DNA from: an uncultured Neglectibacter sp.
Lineage (GTDB): Bacteria > Bacillota > Clostridia > Oscillospirales > Acutalibacteraceae
Direction: 5' to 3'
DNA: 64,000 bases
NCBI GenBank assembly: GCA_946554335.1
Contig: CAMNSA010000006.1
Location: 1-64,000, forward strand
The position numbers and the translations under genes were made by a program. Positions 54,884 through 64,000 of this stretch are shown here, piece by piece. Numbering within the stretch: position 1 is the first letter of the stretch; every line of letters starts with the position of its first letter. The notes beneath the pieces were generated by a model that saw only the letters and a list, made by a program, of their open reading frames with translations, searched no databases and had not been told where the DNA came from.

Positions 54884-56086
54884 ATGGCAAAGGAAAAATT
54901 TGAAAGAAACAAACCGCATGTTAACATTGGCACCATCGGTCACGTCGACCATGGCAAGACCACGCTGACTGCGGCTATCACCAAGGTTCTGGCTCTGAAG
55001 GGCGACGCTGACTTCATGGATTATGCCAATATCGATAAGGCTCCTGAAGAGAGAGAGCGCGGCATCACCATCAATACCGCTCATGTTGAGTATCAGACCG
55101 ACTCCCGTCACTATGCTCATGTTGACTGCCCCGGCCACGCCGACTATGTTAAGAACATGATCACCGGTGCTGCTCAGATGGACGGCGCTATCCTGGTTGT
55201 TTCCGCGGCTGACGGCCCCATGCCTCAGACCCGTGAGCATATCCTGCTTTCCCGTCAGGTGGGCGTGCCCTATATCGTAGTGTTCATGAACAAGTGCGAT
55301 CAGGTTGACGATCCTGAGCTGCTTGAGCTGGTTGAGATGGAGATCCGTGAACTCCTCAATGAGTACGAGTTCCCGGGCGACGACACCCCCATCATTAAGG
55401 GTTCCGCTCTGACCGCTCTGGAGAGCGATTCCAAGGATCCTTCCGCCCCCGAGTATGCTCCCATTCTGGAGCTCATGGAGGCTGTTGACCAGTATATTCC
55501 CACTCCCGAGCGCAAGGCTGATCAGCCTTTCCTGATGCCTGTTGAGGATGTGTTCACCATCACCGGACGCGGCACTGTTGCCACCGGCCGTGTGGAGCGT
55601 GGACAGCTGAAGATGTCTGAGGAAGTCGAGATCGTAGGTCTGGCAGACGAGACCAAGAAGTCTGTCGTTACCGGTATCGAAATGTTCCGTAAGCTTCTGG
55701 ATTATGCTGAGGCCGGCGACAATATCGGCGTTCTGCTTCGCGGCATTCAGAGAACCGACATCGAGCGCGGCCAGGTTTTGGCCAAGCCCGGCACCATTCA
55801 TCCCCACACCAAGTTCAAGGGCCAGGTTTATGTTCTGACCAAGGATGAAGGCGGCCGTCATACTCCCTTCTTCAACAACTATCGTCCTCAGTTCTATTTC
55901 AGAACTACCGATGTTACCGGCGTGATCTCCCTGCCTGAGGGCACCGAGATGTGCATGCCTGGCGATAATGTTGTGATGGATGTTGAGCTGATTACTCCCA
56001 TCGCTATTGAGGAAGGTCTGCGTTTTGCTATCCGCGAGGGTGGCCGCACGGTAGGCTCCGGCGTTGTTACCGCCATCAATTCCTAA
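54884..56086 (+). CDS. tuf: elongation factor Tu
   Basis: A 400-residue EF-Tu: [59 protein letters not shown], then beta-barrel domains with [12 protein letters not shown] and [11 protein letters not shown]. Delivers aminoacyl-tRNA to the ribosome. AAAGGAGG site; may be expressed with fusA and from its own promoter. Confidence 0.98.
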   Translation: MAKEKFERNKPHVNIGTIGHVDHGKTTLTAAITKVLALKGDADFMDYANIDKAPEERERGITINTAHVEYQTDSRHYAHVDCPGHADYVKNMITGAAQMDGAILVVSAADGPMPQTREHILLSRQVGVPYIVVFMNKCDQVDDPELLELVEMEIRELLNEYEFPGDDTPIIKGSALTALESDSKDPSAPEYAPILELMEAVDQYIPTPERKADQPFLMPVEDVFTITGRGTVATGRVERGQLKMSEEVEIVGLADETKKSVVTGIEMFRKLLDYAEAGDNIGVLLRGIQRTDIERGQVLAKPGTIHPHTKFKGQVYVLTKDEGGRHTPFFNNYRPQFYFRTTDVTGVISLPEGTEMCMPGDNVVMDVELITPIAIEEGLRFAIREGGRTVGSGVVTAINS

Positions 56087-56101
56087 TTTTAGTCTTTGCC
56101 G

Positions 56102-56139
56102 CAAAGCTCTCAGTGAAAACTGAGAGCTTTGTTTTTCTT
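56102..56139 (+). terminator. terminator of tuf
   Basis: CAAAGCTCTCAGT, GAAA loop, ACTGAGAGCTTTG, then TTTTTCTTTT. Beyond it a small palindrome GAATCA-GA-TGATTC (56190-56203) lies in the gap before the HAD gene. Confidence 0.93.
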
Positions 56140-56312
56140 TTCTTTTCTTGAGAGAGGCCATAATTGATCTCTAAAATAGAAATATGCGCGAATCAGATGA
56201 TTCAGAGATAAAAAATGTATGATTTTTTGGCGTTTGTCTTTGGTGAAGGAAAATGTACCTGCTGTAGAAATTATGCTGATACAATGGAATAATCAAAAAT
56301 GAGGTAAGAGGA

Positions 56313-57026
56313 ATGAAGGTAATTGGTTTTGATGTGGGACATACGCTTATCCAATACAAGAATCCCTTAAATTGGCAGAAGCTTTATCGCCCGGGGCTGG
56401 AGCACGCTGCCGCCGCCGCTGGCATTGCGTTGTCAGAGGATATGATTTTTGCAGCGTCAGATGTTCTTTTGAAGTATAATACCAGAGTGAACTATCGGGA
56501 GTGGGAAACAACCTCTGACCGTATTTTCAATGAAATACTGGGAAGCTGGGGACTGCAGGCGGATTTACATACGATAAAATCCGGGTTCTATTCTTTTTTT
56601 AAAGCAGGCGCCGAGCCATATCCCGAAACAGTTGATACAATGAAAAAACTGAAGCGCTCTGGAATGAAAATAGGAATTTTAACGGATGTCGCCTATGGAA
56701 TGGATCCTGAGTTTTCCTTAGAAGATATTTCTGTGCTTTCTGATTTGATTGATATTGCGATTACCTCTGTCGATGTGGGTTACAGAAAACCAAATGCGGC
56801 AGGATATTTGAAGCTCCTTGATTCTCTGGAAGTATGTCCCGATGAAATGATCTTTATCGGAGATGAAGAAAAGGACATTGTTGGAGCTAAAAAGCTTGGA
56901 ATTGTTTCTGCTCTTATTAATAGAAGCCAGGAAATGAAGGACTTTGGACAGGATTATACTTTGAAGTCTTTAATGACATTTTTTCTGTTTTGGGCTGATA
57001 AGCAGATCGGTAATACGGAAGCCTGA
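56313..57026 (+). CDS. HAD-superfamily hydrolase
   Basis: A 237-residue HAD phosphatase-like protein. Motif I is FDVGHTL: nucleophile Asp is kept, while the second Asp of DxDGT is Gly, as in some HAD-I phosphatases of the D-x-G-N/G type. Motif II ILTD, motif III Lys in VGYRKPNAAGY, motif IV FIGDEEKDIVGAKK. A helical cap lies between motifs I and II. Likely substrate a small phosphate ester. Strongly A+T-rich relative to tuf, with a GAGGTAAGAGG site. First gene of the A+T-rich islet. Confidence 0.85.
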   Translation: MKVIGFDVGHTLIQYKNPLNWQKLYRPGLEHAAAAAGIALSEDMIFAASDVLLKYNTRVNYREWETTSDRIFNEILGSWGLQADLHTIKSGFYSFFKAGAEPYPETVDTMKKLKRSGMKIGILTDVAYGMDPEFSLEDISVLSDLIDIAITSVDVGYRKPNAAGYLKLLDSLEVCPDEMIFIGDEEKDIVGAKKLGIVSALINRSQEMKDFGQDYTLKSLMTFFLFWADKQIGNTEA

Positions 57027-57102
57027 TGGATGCTTGATAGGATTTTGTTTCCCCAAAAAGCGTCAAATTGAGATCTGCTGTGAATTGAGAGGAGGACGAA
57101 TT

Positions 57103-57921
57103 TTGGAAAAGTATGAAATACTCATGGAGATGAACCGAAAAATAGTATTCGGAGAAGAAATATCTGATACGGAAAAAAAAGAGGCTGTATCAGCTTTATT
57201 AGAGGGAAAATGTAATCAGGAAGAAGTCTCAAAATATAAAAGGCAGATGAGGGTAAATCTTGAAACAGACAATATATATCCCAATTACTATATTCCGCCG
57301 CATAACGGAAATAAGAAGCTTCGGCTCGTTCAGGGATATTTGCCGAAAACAAATATCCTTTATGCCAATCATTATGAATTAGAGGTCCTCCGATTGCTTC
57401 ATATGTTTCTCCCTGGAGATCAAGTCGTTGATGATATGGTGAAAGATACCCTGCAGCGATTGCAGGACCCCTATTTTGAAAACTCCTGCGCACAAGGCGA
57501 GCGTTTGACAACCGGGATCAGTGTATTGAGATTTCTCGCTGAAGTACAGCCGGATCGTACAAAATGGATCAATAGGTTACTGAATCCTTTCGGAACGATA
57601 TTTCTCTCTTTTGGAAATGGACAAGCAGCAATTCAACAGGGCGTCCCAGTTTCGTATTTGCTTATGGCTTTTGCTGATATCAATAATGAGAAAACAAAAG
57701 CATGGATCGCTCAAAAGAAAGAATGGCTGTTGGAATTATTGAGACGGGGGTGGATCACAGGTAAGCTGTCAAACGGTAAAATATCGGAAGGGGATACCTA
57801 TAACTTAATGGTAAAATACATTATAAGAAACGCGATTGGGACTTTGCCCGGTTATGAAGATATCTCTAAATATAAGATATATGTAGATGATCGTGATGAG
57901 CGATGTTATTGCAATATTTGA
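57103..57921 (+). CDS. hypothetical protein
   Basis: A 272-residue protein I do not recognise. TTG start with GGAGG at seven bases, better than any upstream codon; an ATG seven codons later is an alternative. The sequence is helical and soluble, with LILEGKCNQEEVSKY-like charged helices at the front, then YYIPPHNGNKKLRLVQGYLP and HYELEVLRLLHMF, and ends RDERCYCNI with two Cys near the terminus. No signal or membrane helix. A+T-rich. Its place between a HAD and a VOC gene does not explain it. Confidence 0.7.
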   Translation: MEKYEILMEMNRKIVFGEEISDTEKKEAVSALLEGKCNQEEVSKYKRQMRVNLETDNIYPNYYIPPHNGNKKLRLVQGYLPKTNILYANHYELEVLRLLHMFLPGDQVVDDMVKDTLQRLQDPYFENSCAQGERLTTGISVLRFLAEVQPDRTKWINRLLNPFGTIFLSFGNGQAAIQQGVPVSYLLMAFADINNEKTKAWIAQKKEWLLELLRRGWITGKLSNGKISEGDTYNLMVKYIIRNAIGTLPGYEDISKYKIYVDDRDERCYCNI

Positions 57922-58008
57922 TGATTACGCAAATTCCGACTTCGTTTATGAATAGAGTATTGGTCAAGTCTTTTCTCAGCAGGATGAAAGATATGGCAGG
58001 AGGTATCT

Positions 58009-58353
58009 ATGCGCTTAGGAGAAATCTGTTTACTGACGAATGACGTTGTCACGCTGGCAAATTTTTATAAGGCTTTGCTGGAAACGGACAACAGCAGCAA
58101 TGACCCGGTTCATCAGACTATTATCGAAGAGGAGACCATGCTGACCGTCTATCATGACGGTTCACAAAAGAAGCAGCTAAATGAAAATATGTGTATTGCC
58201 TTTACGGTAGATGATATGGAAAAAGAGTATCAGAAAGTTCTGGCTTTGGGGGTACAGATCATTGAGAAACCGTCGAAACGCCCTTGGGGAACTATAAATA
58301 TGTGCTTCTATGACCCTGATGGTAACAAAGTGTATTTGAGAAGCTTTCAGTGA
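58009..58353 (+). CDS. VOC (glyoxalase/bleomycin-resistance fold) protein
   Basis: A 114-residue protein with a single vicinal-oxygen-chelate domain: start GEICLLTNDVVTLANFYKALLE, middle CIAFTVDDMEKEYQKVLALGV, end GTINMCFYDPDGNKVYLRSF with the acidic D-P-D-G-N turn. The expected first His ligand is not evident (ICLLTND), so metal binding is unsure. Function cannot be assigned. AGGAGG site before the ATG. Last gene of the A+T-rich islet. Confidence 0.82.
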   Translation: MRLGEICLLTNDVVTLANFYKALLETDNSSNDPVHQTIIEEETMLTVYHDGSQKKQLNENMCIAFTVDDMEKEYQKVLALGVQIIEKPSKRPWGTINMCFYDPDGNKVYLRSFQ

Positions 58354-58429
58354 TATGGGGTCGAGAGACGCTGCGCCTGCACTTTTGCAGAGGCGTTTGA
58401 TGGAAAAATTGAAATCAGAGGAGGCTATT

Positions 58430-59044
58430 ATGGATTTTCAGAGGCTGGATAGGCTTGCACAGGAGTATATGGGAAAAAGAAAATCACATATTGAGCGGGA
58501 AATCGGGCATGTGTACTTCCATGGAAAGCGTGTGTCAAATTCTGTGCTGCTTCTCCGGAAAAGGCTTGCGCCTGAAGACGATTCTCAGGACGAAATTCTG
58601 CGCTGCGCGGGCCTGTTTCACGATATCGGCAAAGGGATCGAGCCGCATCCTCAAACAGGCGCTGCTCTCGCCAAAGAGCTTTTAAGAGATGAGATGACTC
58701 CCTCAGAGCTGGAACAGGTTTGTGCCCTGATCGCGGCTCATGACTCGCGTGATCCGGAGAACAAAGCCCTTCCTTTTGGGCTCAGACTGCTGCAGGATGC
58801 GGATCTGCTGGATCATTTCGGCTCTCAGGGGCTTTGGCTTTGCTTTACCTATCAAGCCTATATGGGGCAAAAAGATATGATGGAGCTTCCTCTGTTTTAT
58901 GAGACGGAATGGGAAAAATCTCTTTTCAAAAACCGGGCGCTTCTGAACTTTGAGATTTCCAGGGGGATCTTTGATGAGAAGGCCGAGTATGAACGACAAG
59001 TGATCTCCCGGCTGAAAAAAGAGGGAATGGGCTTTTATATCTGA
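58430..59044 (+). CDS. HD-domain phosphohydrolase
   Basis: A 204-residue HD protein: conserved His in HVYFHGKRVSN, HD pair in LFHDIGKGIEPHPQTGA, IAAHDSRDPENKALPFG and Asp in LLQDADLLDHFG. Likely hydrolyses a phosphate ester or nucleotide. The ATG at 58430 follows AGAGGAGG at five bases; longer frames lack ribosome sites. Stands upstream of the SAM riboswitch of metK. Confidence 0.87.
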   Translation: MDFQRLDRLAQEYMGKRKSHIEREIGHVYFHGKRVSNSVLLLRKRLAPEDDSQDEILRCAGLFHDIGKGIEPHPQTGAALAKELLRDEMTPSELEQVCALIAAHDSRDPENKALPFGLRLLQDADLLDHFGSQGLWLCFTYQAYMGQKDMMELPLFYETEWEKSLFKNRALLNFEISRGIFDEKAEYERQVISRLKKEGMGFYI

Positions 59045-59073
59045 TTTTTAGACAGACTTCCACATTTGTAGGG

Positions 59074-59102
59074 TTGACAAAGAGAAGGAACCTCACTATA
59101 AT
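59074..59102 (+). promoter_or_regulatory. promoter of the metK riboswitch transcript
   Basis: TTGACA, 17 bases, TATAAT, a consensus promoter just before the riboswitch. Confidence 0.85.
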
Positions 59103-59125
59103 AAATCCCAGAAAACAGAATAAAT

Positions 59126-59244
59126 CCTTATCAAGAGCGGCGGAGGGACAGGCCCTGTGATGCCCGGCAACCTGTGGCGAAAGCTGAAAGGTGCTAATTC
59201 CTGCGGCGGTTCCTGCTTTGGGGGCCGATAACCGAAAGATGAGG
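59126..59244 (+). ncRNA. SAM-I (S-box) riboswitch
   Basis: P1 is closed by CCTTATC (59126-59132) and GATGAGG (59238-59244). Internal S-box landmarks are present in order: ATCAAGAG with GGCGGAGGGAC, CGGCAACC, GGTGCTAATTCC, and the kink-turn and pseudoknot parts (GGGGGCCGATAACC). It binds SAM and then favours the downstream terminator, lowering metK expression when SAM is plentiful. Confidence 0.96.
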
Positions 59245-59251
59245 CTTTTTT

Positions 59252-59280
59252 AACCGGCCTTTTTTCGGGCCGGTTTTCTT
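59252..59280 (+). terminator. riboswitch-controlled terminator
   Basis: AACCGGCC and GGCCGGTT around TTTTTTCG, then TTTTCTTCTT. It is the expression platform of the SAM-I riboswitch. Confidence 0.85.
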
Positions 59281-59328
59281 CTTGGATTTGCTCTGTTTCC
59301 AATTTTTCTTTGGAAAGGAAGATCATAA

Positions 59329-60504
59329 ATGAAATTGTTTACTTCTGAATCTGTGACGGAGGGTCATCCCGACAAATTGTGCGATCAGATTTCAGACGCG
59401 ATCCTGGACGCCATTTTGGAGCAGGACGAAAACGCCCATGTAGCCTGTGAGACCACCGCTACCACGGGCATGATCCATGTGATGGGGGAGATCACCACCT
59501 CCTGCTATGTGGATATTCCGGCCGTGGTCCGGGATGTAGTAAAAGAGGTGGGATATGACGACCCAAAATGCGGGTTCAACGGCAACACCTGCGCGGTGCT
59601 TACCTCCATCGACACCCAGTCCCCGGATATCGCTATGGGAGTGAATCAGTCTCTGGAAGCGAAAAACGGAGAAACGGACGAGAACAGCCTGATTGGAGCA
59701 GGAGATCAGGGAATGATGTTCGGCTTTGCCTGCGACGAGACGCCGGAATACATGCCTCTTGCCATTTCTCTTTCCCACAAGCTTGCTAAACAGCTGGCGG
59801 CTGTGAGAAAGGACGGCACCTTAAAATACCTGCGGCCTGACGGGAAGACCCAGGTCACGGTGGAATATGAGGGCGAGAAGATCAAACGGGTGGACGCCAT
59901 TGTGATCTCTGCTCAGCACGACGAAGAGGTCAAGATGGACAAGCTGAAAAAGGACCTGATCAAGTTTGTGATCAAGCCGGTTGTCCCCGGCGAATTGGTG
60001 GATCAGAATACCAGGATCTATATTAATCCCACCGGCCGTTTCGTCATCGGCGGGCCGGTAGGGGACAGCGGCCTTACCGGCAGAAAGATCATTGTGGACA
60101 CCTACGGCGGCTATGGACGCCACGGAGGCGGCGCTTTTTCCGGAAAGGATCCCACCAAGGTGGATCGTTCCGCCGCTTATGCCGCCCGCTATGTGGCCAA
60201 GAATATCGTGGCCTCCGGCCTTGCCGGAAAGTGTGAGGTAGAGCTGGCCTATGCCATCGGCGTGGCCCGTCCCGTCTCTGTGATGGTGGATACCTTCGGC
60301 ACGGGGATCGTGAGTGATGAAAAGATCGCCCAGGCGGTCGTTAAAGTGTTTGACCTGCGCCCCACTGCCATTATCAAAGAGTTGGACCTTCGCCGTCCCA
60401 TTTACCGGAAGCTGGCCGCCTACGGCCATATGGGCAGAGAAGATCTGGGAGTGCCCTGGGAGCGGGTGGACCGCACGGAGGCCCTTCTGCGCGCTGTGAA
60501 ATAA
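59329..60504 (+). CDS. metK: S-adenosylmethionine synthetase
   Basis: A 391-residue enzyme making SAM from methionine and ATP. Motifs: [93 protein letters not shown] and [24 protein letters not shown] site. Under the SAM-I riboswitch. Confidence 0.98.
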   Translation: MKLFTSESVTEGHPDKLCDQISDAILDAILEQDENAHVACETTATTGMIHVMGEITTSCYVDIPAVVRDVVKEVGYDDPKCGFNGNTCAVLTSIDTQSPDIAMGVNQSLEAKNGETDENSLIGAGDQGMMFGFACDETPEYMPLAISLSHKLAKQLAAVRKDGTLKYLRPDGKTQVTVEYEGEKIKRVDAIVISAQHDEEVKMDKLKKDLIKFVIKPVVPGELVDQNTRIYINPTGRFVIGGPVGDSGLTGRKIIVDTYGGYGRHGGGAFSGKDPTKVDRSAAYAARYVAKNIVASGLAGKCEVELAYAIGVARPVSVMVDTFGTGIVSDEKIAQAVVKVFDLRPTAIIKELDLRRPIYRKLAAYGHMGREDLGVPWERVDRTEALLRAVK

Positions 60505-60530
60505 TCAAACCGGAAAGTTTTCGCATCTTC

Positions 60531-60561
60531 AGAGGCTCCCGCGCGCGCGGGGGCCTCTTTT
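60531..60561 (+). terminator. terminator of metK
   Basis: AGAGGC-TCCCGCGCGCGCGGGG-GCCTCT then TTTT. Confidence 0.82.
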
Positions 60562-60637
60562 GAACAAAGGGGAAATTCGCACCATCCTCCTTACTTTCTC
60601 ATAGAATAGTAGAAGCAATAGGAGGTGGTAATTTCCC

Positions 60638-60988
60638 ATGAACATATTTCTCATCGTCTTTTGCGGGGTTTTGATGGTGCTGGGCGTGACAGAACTGATC
60701 CGCACCCTGGCTTTTTGGCTTTTCGACTCCCGCTCGGGAGAAAAGCTCACGCTGGTGGTCGCGCCGGAGGACGGGGAAAGCTGCGAGTCTCTGGTGCGGA
60801 CAGCCGCCCAGCGTATCAGCTGGATGAATTTGAAGGGCCCATGCAGGCTGCTTTGCGTAAATGCGGAAAACGACCCGGAAATTGACAGCGTCTGCCGGTT
60901 CCTCGCTCTCCGATATCCCTATTTAAAGGTTTCCAAAACGGAGGAACTGGTGTATAATATCCTGGAAAGTGAAAAGACCTCGGATTAG
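60638..60988 (+). CDS. small membrane-anchored protein of unknown function
   Basis: A 116-residue protein with one N-terminal hydrophobic segment (about 3-28, FLIVFCGVLMVLGVTELI) and a small soluble domain of mixed alpha/beta look (LTLVVAPEDGESCESLVRTAAQRI, CRLLCVNAENDPEI). AGGAGGTGG before the ATG. 20 bases before recD2, so probably co-transcribed. No family recognised. Confidence 0.72.
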   Translation: MNIFLIVFCGVLMVLGVTELIRTLAFWLFDSRSGEKLTLVVAPEDGESCESLVRTAAQRISWMNLKGPCRLLCVNAENDPEIDSVCRFLALRYPYLKVSKTEELVYNILESEKTSD

Positions 60989-61008
60989 AGGGGAAAGGGA
61001 AGAATGGT

Positions 61009-63234
61009 ATGGCGCAGGACGGTTTGCTGGAGCTCTATGGCAGCGTGGAGAATGTAGTATACCACAATGATAAGAACCAATATACGGTACTGGAGCTTCA
61101 TGCGCAAGACGCTCTGGTCACCGTTGTGGGGGCTTTCCCTTTTGTCAGCACGGGAGAAGAGCTGCATGTCTACGGCAGGTGGACCACTCACCCTTCTTTC
61201 GGTGAACAGTTTAAGGCAGAGGCCTTTGAGCGCTCCCGCCCGGCCACCACAGCCGCCATGCTGAAATACCTTTCCTCAGGCGCTATCAAGGGCGTTGGAA
61301 AAGCTACGGCGTCCCGGATCATTGAAACCTTCGGTGGAAAATCTCTGGAGATCATCGAGAAGGAGCCGGAACGCCTGGCGCAGATCAAAGGGATCAGCAG
61401 AGAAAAGGCGCTGGAGATCGGCAAGGAGCTCCACAGAGTATACGGGATTCGGGAGTTGATGACCTTTTTGGGGGCTTATGGGGTCAGGCCGGAAGAAGCC
61501 GTTTTGGTCTGGAAAGCCTTCGGGGAAGCTTCAGCCGCCTGTGTTCAGGAGGACCCTTATTGTCTGTGCTCAGAAGGAATTGATATCAGCTTTGATATTG
61601 CTGACAGCATTGCCCAGTCCATGGAAAAGCCCAGGGACGACCAGGGGAGAGTACAGGCGGGGATCCTGTATGTGCTGCGGCACAACCTGTTAAACGGACA
61701 CACCTGCCTTCCCGCCGACAAGCTTTGCGCGGCGGCATCTCATCTTTTAGGCGTAGAGCTTTCCGATGTGCAGGACGCTCTGTACATCCTTTGCGAGAAC
61801 TTCCATACCGTGCGCGAGACGATTCGAGGGCGGGAGTTCATCTTTCTGTGGCAGCAGCACTGCTCAGAGAGCTATATTGCCGGAAGAATGGAAGAAATGC
61901 TTTCCATGCCGCCGAAGGCCATTCATAAGGCTCAGGAACATATTCTGAAAACAGAGGCGAAATTCGGGATCTCTTACGCTCAAAAACAGAAGGAAGCCAT
62001 CTGTGCGGCGCTGGAGCAGGGAATTTTGATCCTGACAGGAGGACCCGGCACCGGGAAAACCACTATTCTAAAGGGAATCATCCAAATCCTAAAGGAGATG
62101 GGGGAGGTGGTGTTTCTGGCCGCTCCTACGGGGAGAGCCGCCAAACGCATGAGTGAGCTTACCGGGGAAGAGGCCAAAACCATTCACCGGATGCTTCAGG
62201 TGGAGTGGGATGAGCAGGATCGCCCGGTATTCGCCAAAAACGAGCGGAACCCCCTGGAGTGCGACTGCCTGGTGATCGACGAGCTTTCCATGGTGGACAG
62301 CTTCCTGTTTGAAAGCGTGCTTCGGGCGCTGCCTCTATCTTGTCGGCTGATTCTGGTGGGCGACAGCGATCAACTGCCCTCTGTCGGGGCGGGAAATGTG
62401 CTGGGAGATCTGATCGCTTCCCGCCGGTTCCCAACGGTACAGCTCAAGGAGATCTTCCGGCAGTCCATGGAGAGCCTGATCGTACTGAATGCTCACCGCA
62501 TTGTGGAGGGAAAGCAGCCGGAGCTTTTAAAACGGGATAATGATTTTTTCTTTATGCCTCAATCAGACCCTCAGCTTGCAGGCGACCTGATCGTCTCTCT
62601 GTGCGCGAAACGCCTGCCGGCGAGCTACGGTTATTCCCCTGTGGGAGACATTCAGGTGCTGTGCCCCGGGCGTAAGGGAGAGCTGGGCACGGTGGAGCTC
62701 AATAAGCGGCTGCGGGAAGCGGTGAATCCCAAAAGCCGGGAGAAAGCCGAGATCTCCATAGGCGGAGCTCTGTTCCGTCAGGGGGACAAGGTGATGCAGA
62801 TCCGCAATAACTACGACCTTCCCTGGACGCGGGAGGACGGTACCGGCGGCCAGGGGATTTTTAACGGAGATATGGGCGTGATCACCCAGATCGACCGGGC
62901 CGGAGGTGTTTTGCGGGTGCAGGTGGACGAAAAGGAGGTCCTTTACGACTTCGAGCACGCCGCCAACGAGCTGGAGGCTGCCTACGCGGTGACGGTCCAC
63001 AAGAGCCAGGGCAACGAGTTTACCGCCGTGGTGCTTCCGGTGCTGAAAACCCCTACGCAGCTGTGCTATCGGAATCTGCTTTACACCGCCGTCACCCGGG
63101 CCAAAAAGATTCTGATCCTGGTGGGCCGCCGGGAAGTGATCGCCCAAATGATCGAGAACGACCGGAAAACCCGGCGCTATACCGGCCTTTTGGGGTTCCT
63201 CAATGGGGCGGGCGAGGGAGAAAATATAAAATAG
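61009..63234 (+). CDS. recD2: RecD2-type ATP-dependent DNA helicase
   Basis: A 741-residue SF1B helicase. N-terminal OB-like domain and helix-hairpin-helix pair (KYLSSGAIKGVGKATASRI, LAQIKGISREKALEIG), then Walker A GGPGTGKTT (344-352), Walker B VIDELSMVD, GDSDQLPSVGAGNVLGD, and the C-terminal motifs VTVHKSQGNEF and LLYTAVTRAKK. RecD2 unwinds DNA 5' to 3' and acts in repair and stability in bacteria lacking RecBC-linked RecD. Length is normal. Confidence 0.96.
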   Translation: MAQDGLLELYGSVENVVYHNDKNQYTVLELHAQDALVTVVGAFPFVSTGEELHVYGRWTTHPSFGEQFKAEAFERSRPATTAAMLKYLSSGAIKGVGKATASRIIETFGGKSLEIIEKEPERLAQIKGISREKALEIGKELHRVYGIRELMTFLGAYGVRPEEAVLVWKAFGEASAACVQEDPYCLCSEGIDISFDIADSIAQSMEKPRDDQGRVQAGILYVLRHNLLNGHTCLPADKLCAAASHLLGVELSDVQDALYILCENFHTVRETIRGREFIFLWQQHCSESYIAGRMEEMLSMPPKAIHKAQEHILKTEAKFGISYAQKQKEAICAALEQGILILTGGPGTGKTTILKGIIQILKEMGEVVFLAAPTGRAAKRMSELTGEEAKTIHRMLQVEWDEQDRPVFAKNERNPLECDCLVIDELSMVDSFLFESVLRALPLSCRLILVGDSDQLPSVGAGNVLGDLIASRRFPTVQLKEIFRQSMESLIVLNAHRIVEGKQPELLKRDNDFFFMPQSDPQLAGDLIVSLCAKRLPASYGYSPVGDIQVLCPGRKGELGTVELNKRLREAVNPKSREKAEISIGGALFRQGDKVMQIRNNYDLPWTREDGTGGQGIFNGDMGVITQIDRAGGVLRVQVDEKEVLYDFEHAANELEAAYAVTVHKSQGNEFTAVVLPVLKTPTQLCYRNLLYTAVTRAKKILILVGRREVIAQMIENDRKTRRYTGLLGFLNGAGEGENIK

Positions 63235-63251
63235 AAATCTTTTTTCACTAT

Positions 63252-63297
63252 AAAAAGACCGTATCCGGAAAGCTGGGTTTCCCGGATACGGCCTTTT
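63252..63297. terminator. bidirectional terminator after recD2
   Basis: CCGTATCCGG and CCGGATACGG with A-run and T-run flanks; serves recD2 and the convergent right-edge gene. Confidence 0.85.
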
Positions 63298-63336
63298 CTG
63301 TGAAAGAGAAGAATGTTTGGAAGCTGAAAAGGAAGC

Positions 63337-64000
63337 TTATGCTCCGAAGTCCTTCGCGTCGCCGCTGACCTCGTAATTGTAGTTGTCCCGGCGGGCGCTC
63401 ACCACATCGTGGAAGAGCGTTTCCTCATCCTGATAGCCGTGCAGGCTCCAACCGTAGCCGGACAGCCAGAAGGTAGAGGAAAGATCCTTCTCTGAAAGGT
63501 AGTGAAGCGTCCCGTCAGGCAGCTTGAACAGTCCCTTAAAGCTGATGGGGAAGTAGGCTTCGCTGACCTTTTTCCCATCCTTCAGCACATTGGTCTTGTA
63601 GATGATTACGAGAGAATTATTCTCCCGGAGATCGTCGCCTTGAGCCTTTGCGGTAAGCAGGTACTCGCCCAGCAGGGTGACCTTTTCCGTTTTGAGTGAA
63701 TCGGGATAGCTCTTGGACACCGCGCTTGTCACCAGATCCTCTGCCCGGTCGATCAGAGGCTTGAGATCCTCTTCTGTAAGGTCAGAATACTGTTTGAGTT
63801 CCGGCACGGTATCGTATTTTTCGAAGCCATCGCCTGCTTCGCCGGTGTACCGGTCCGCGCCGGCGGTAATAATAGCGTCATAAGCCGAATAGGGATTGTT
63901 GAAGCCGAAGGTGGAGTAGCTGCCGTCTCCCAGGGGAGAATTTCCAACGATCTCGCCGGTACCGTCACAGGAGATTTTTCCATCTTTGAAGAGTACATTG
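63337..64000 (-). CDS. hypothetical protein, 5' end outside the window
   Basis: The reading frame is open from the stop at 63337 to the right edge, giving at least 221 residues; an internal GTG at 63807 is not needed as a start. Visible parts: KDGKISCDGTGEIVGNSPLG, FGFNNPYSAYDAIITAG, a helix LTEEDLKPLIDRAEDLVTSA and a Tyr/Trp-rich end (STFWLSGYGWSLHGYQ). It looks like an extracytoplasmic domain of a larger exported protein, but no family is recognised and the signal region is not visible. Confidence 0.75.
   Translation of the reverse strand, partial: NVLFKDGKISCDGTGEIVGNSPLGDGSYSTFGFNNPYSAYDAIITAGADRYTGEAGDGFEKYDTVPELKQYSDLTEEDLKPLIDRAEDLVTSAVSKSYPDSLKTEKVTLLGEYLLTAKAQGDDLRENNSLVIIYKTNVLKDGKKVSEAYFPISFKGLFKLPDGTLHYLSEKDLSSTFWLSGYGWSLHGYQDEETLFHDVVSARRDNYNYEVSGDAKDFGA

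Overview
The window reads as a chromosomal segment of a low-oxygen Gram-positive gut Firmicute, most likely class Clostridia near the Oscillospirales/Ruminococcaceae (inference from gene content, not a database match). Support: a SAM-I riboswitch before metK, PyrR with a pyr-type mRNA element, PdaA-type polysaccharide deacetylase, S-layer (SLH) domains, RecD2, the dgt-dnaG-sigA block, a four-gene clostridial glycogen set with glgD, FeoA/FeoB with the small Cys-rich companion, and rubredoxin. DNA is fairly G+C-rich with strong Shine-Dalgarno sites; A+T-rich genes (1.0-1.6 kb and 56.3-58.4 kb) stand out.

Layout. 0-4.5 kb: a 5'-truncated macro-domain/HTH gene, an A+T-rich acetyltransferase, a VWA protein whose ribosome site lies in a hairpin, an exported NlpC-like SLH protein and trmO. 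4.5-11.6 kb: a VanRS-like two-component pair, pdaA, a small membrane protein and two overlapping flavoproteins. 11.6-16.4 kb (minus strand): uxaC with two small followers, then copA. 16.4-20.4 kb: orphan sugar-binding lipoprotein, class II aldolase, and a membrane pseudokinase with a Zn-ribbon-like N-terminus and PASTA domains. 20.6-26.8 kb: glgB-glgC-glgD-glgA. 26.8-29.4 kb (minus): feoA-feoB-Cys-rich peptide. 29.5-38.5 kb: a non-coding hairpin chain, an M23 peptidase, uxuA, rubredoxin, a transglutaminase-like protein, pyrR-uraA, a VanY-like protein without its metal ligands, rpmE and an IMPACT-family gene. 38.65-38.85 kb: a second hairpin chain. 38.8-43.6 kb: dgt, dnaG, sigA, an Rrf2 regulator and a MazG-like protein. 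43.6-56.1 kb: rpoB, rpoC, rpsL, rpsG, fusA, tuf. 56.1-58.4 kb: A+T-rich islet. 58.4-64 kb: HD protein, SAM riboswitch-metK, a small membrane protein, recD2, and a gene running off the right edge.

How the genes fit: central information processing (RNA polymerase, str operon, primase, primary sigma) sits beside carbon storage (glycogen), hexuronate breakdown (uxaC, uxuA), iron and copper handling, and cell-envelope maintenance. The least ordinary items are the two hairpin-chain elements, the pseudokinase, the pseudo-carboxypeptidase, the repeat-tailed branching enzyme, the PyrR element placed against the pyrR ribosome site, and the VWA leader hairpin. I see no CRISPR array, tRNA, rRNA, transposase, prophage or recognisable defence operon.
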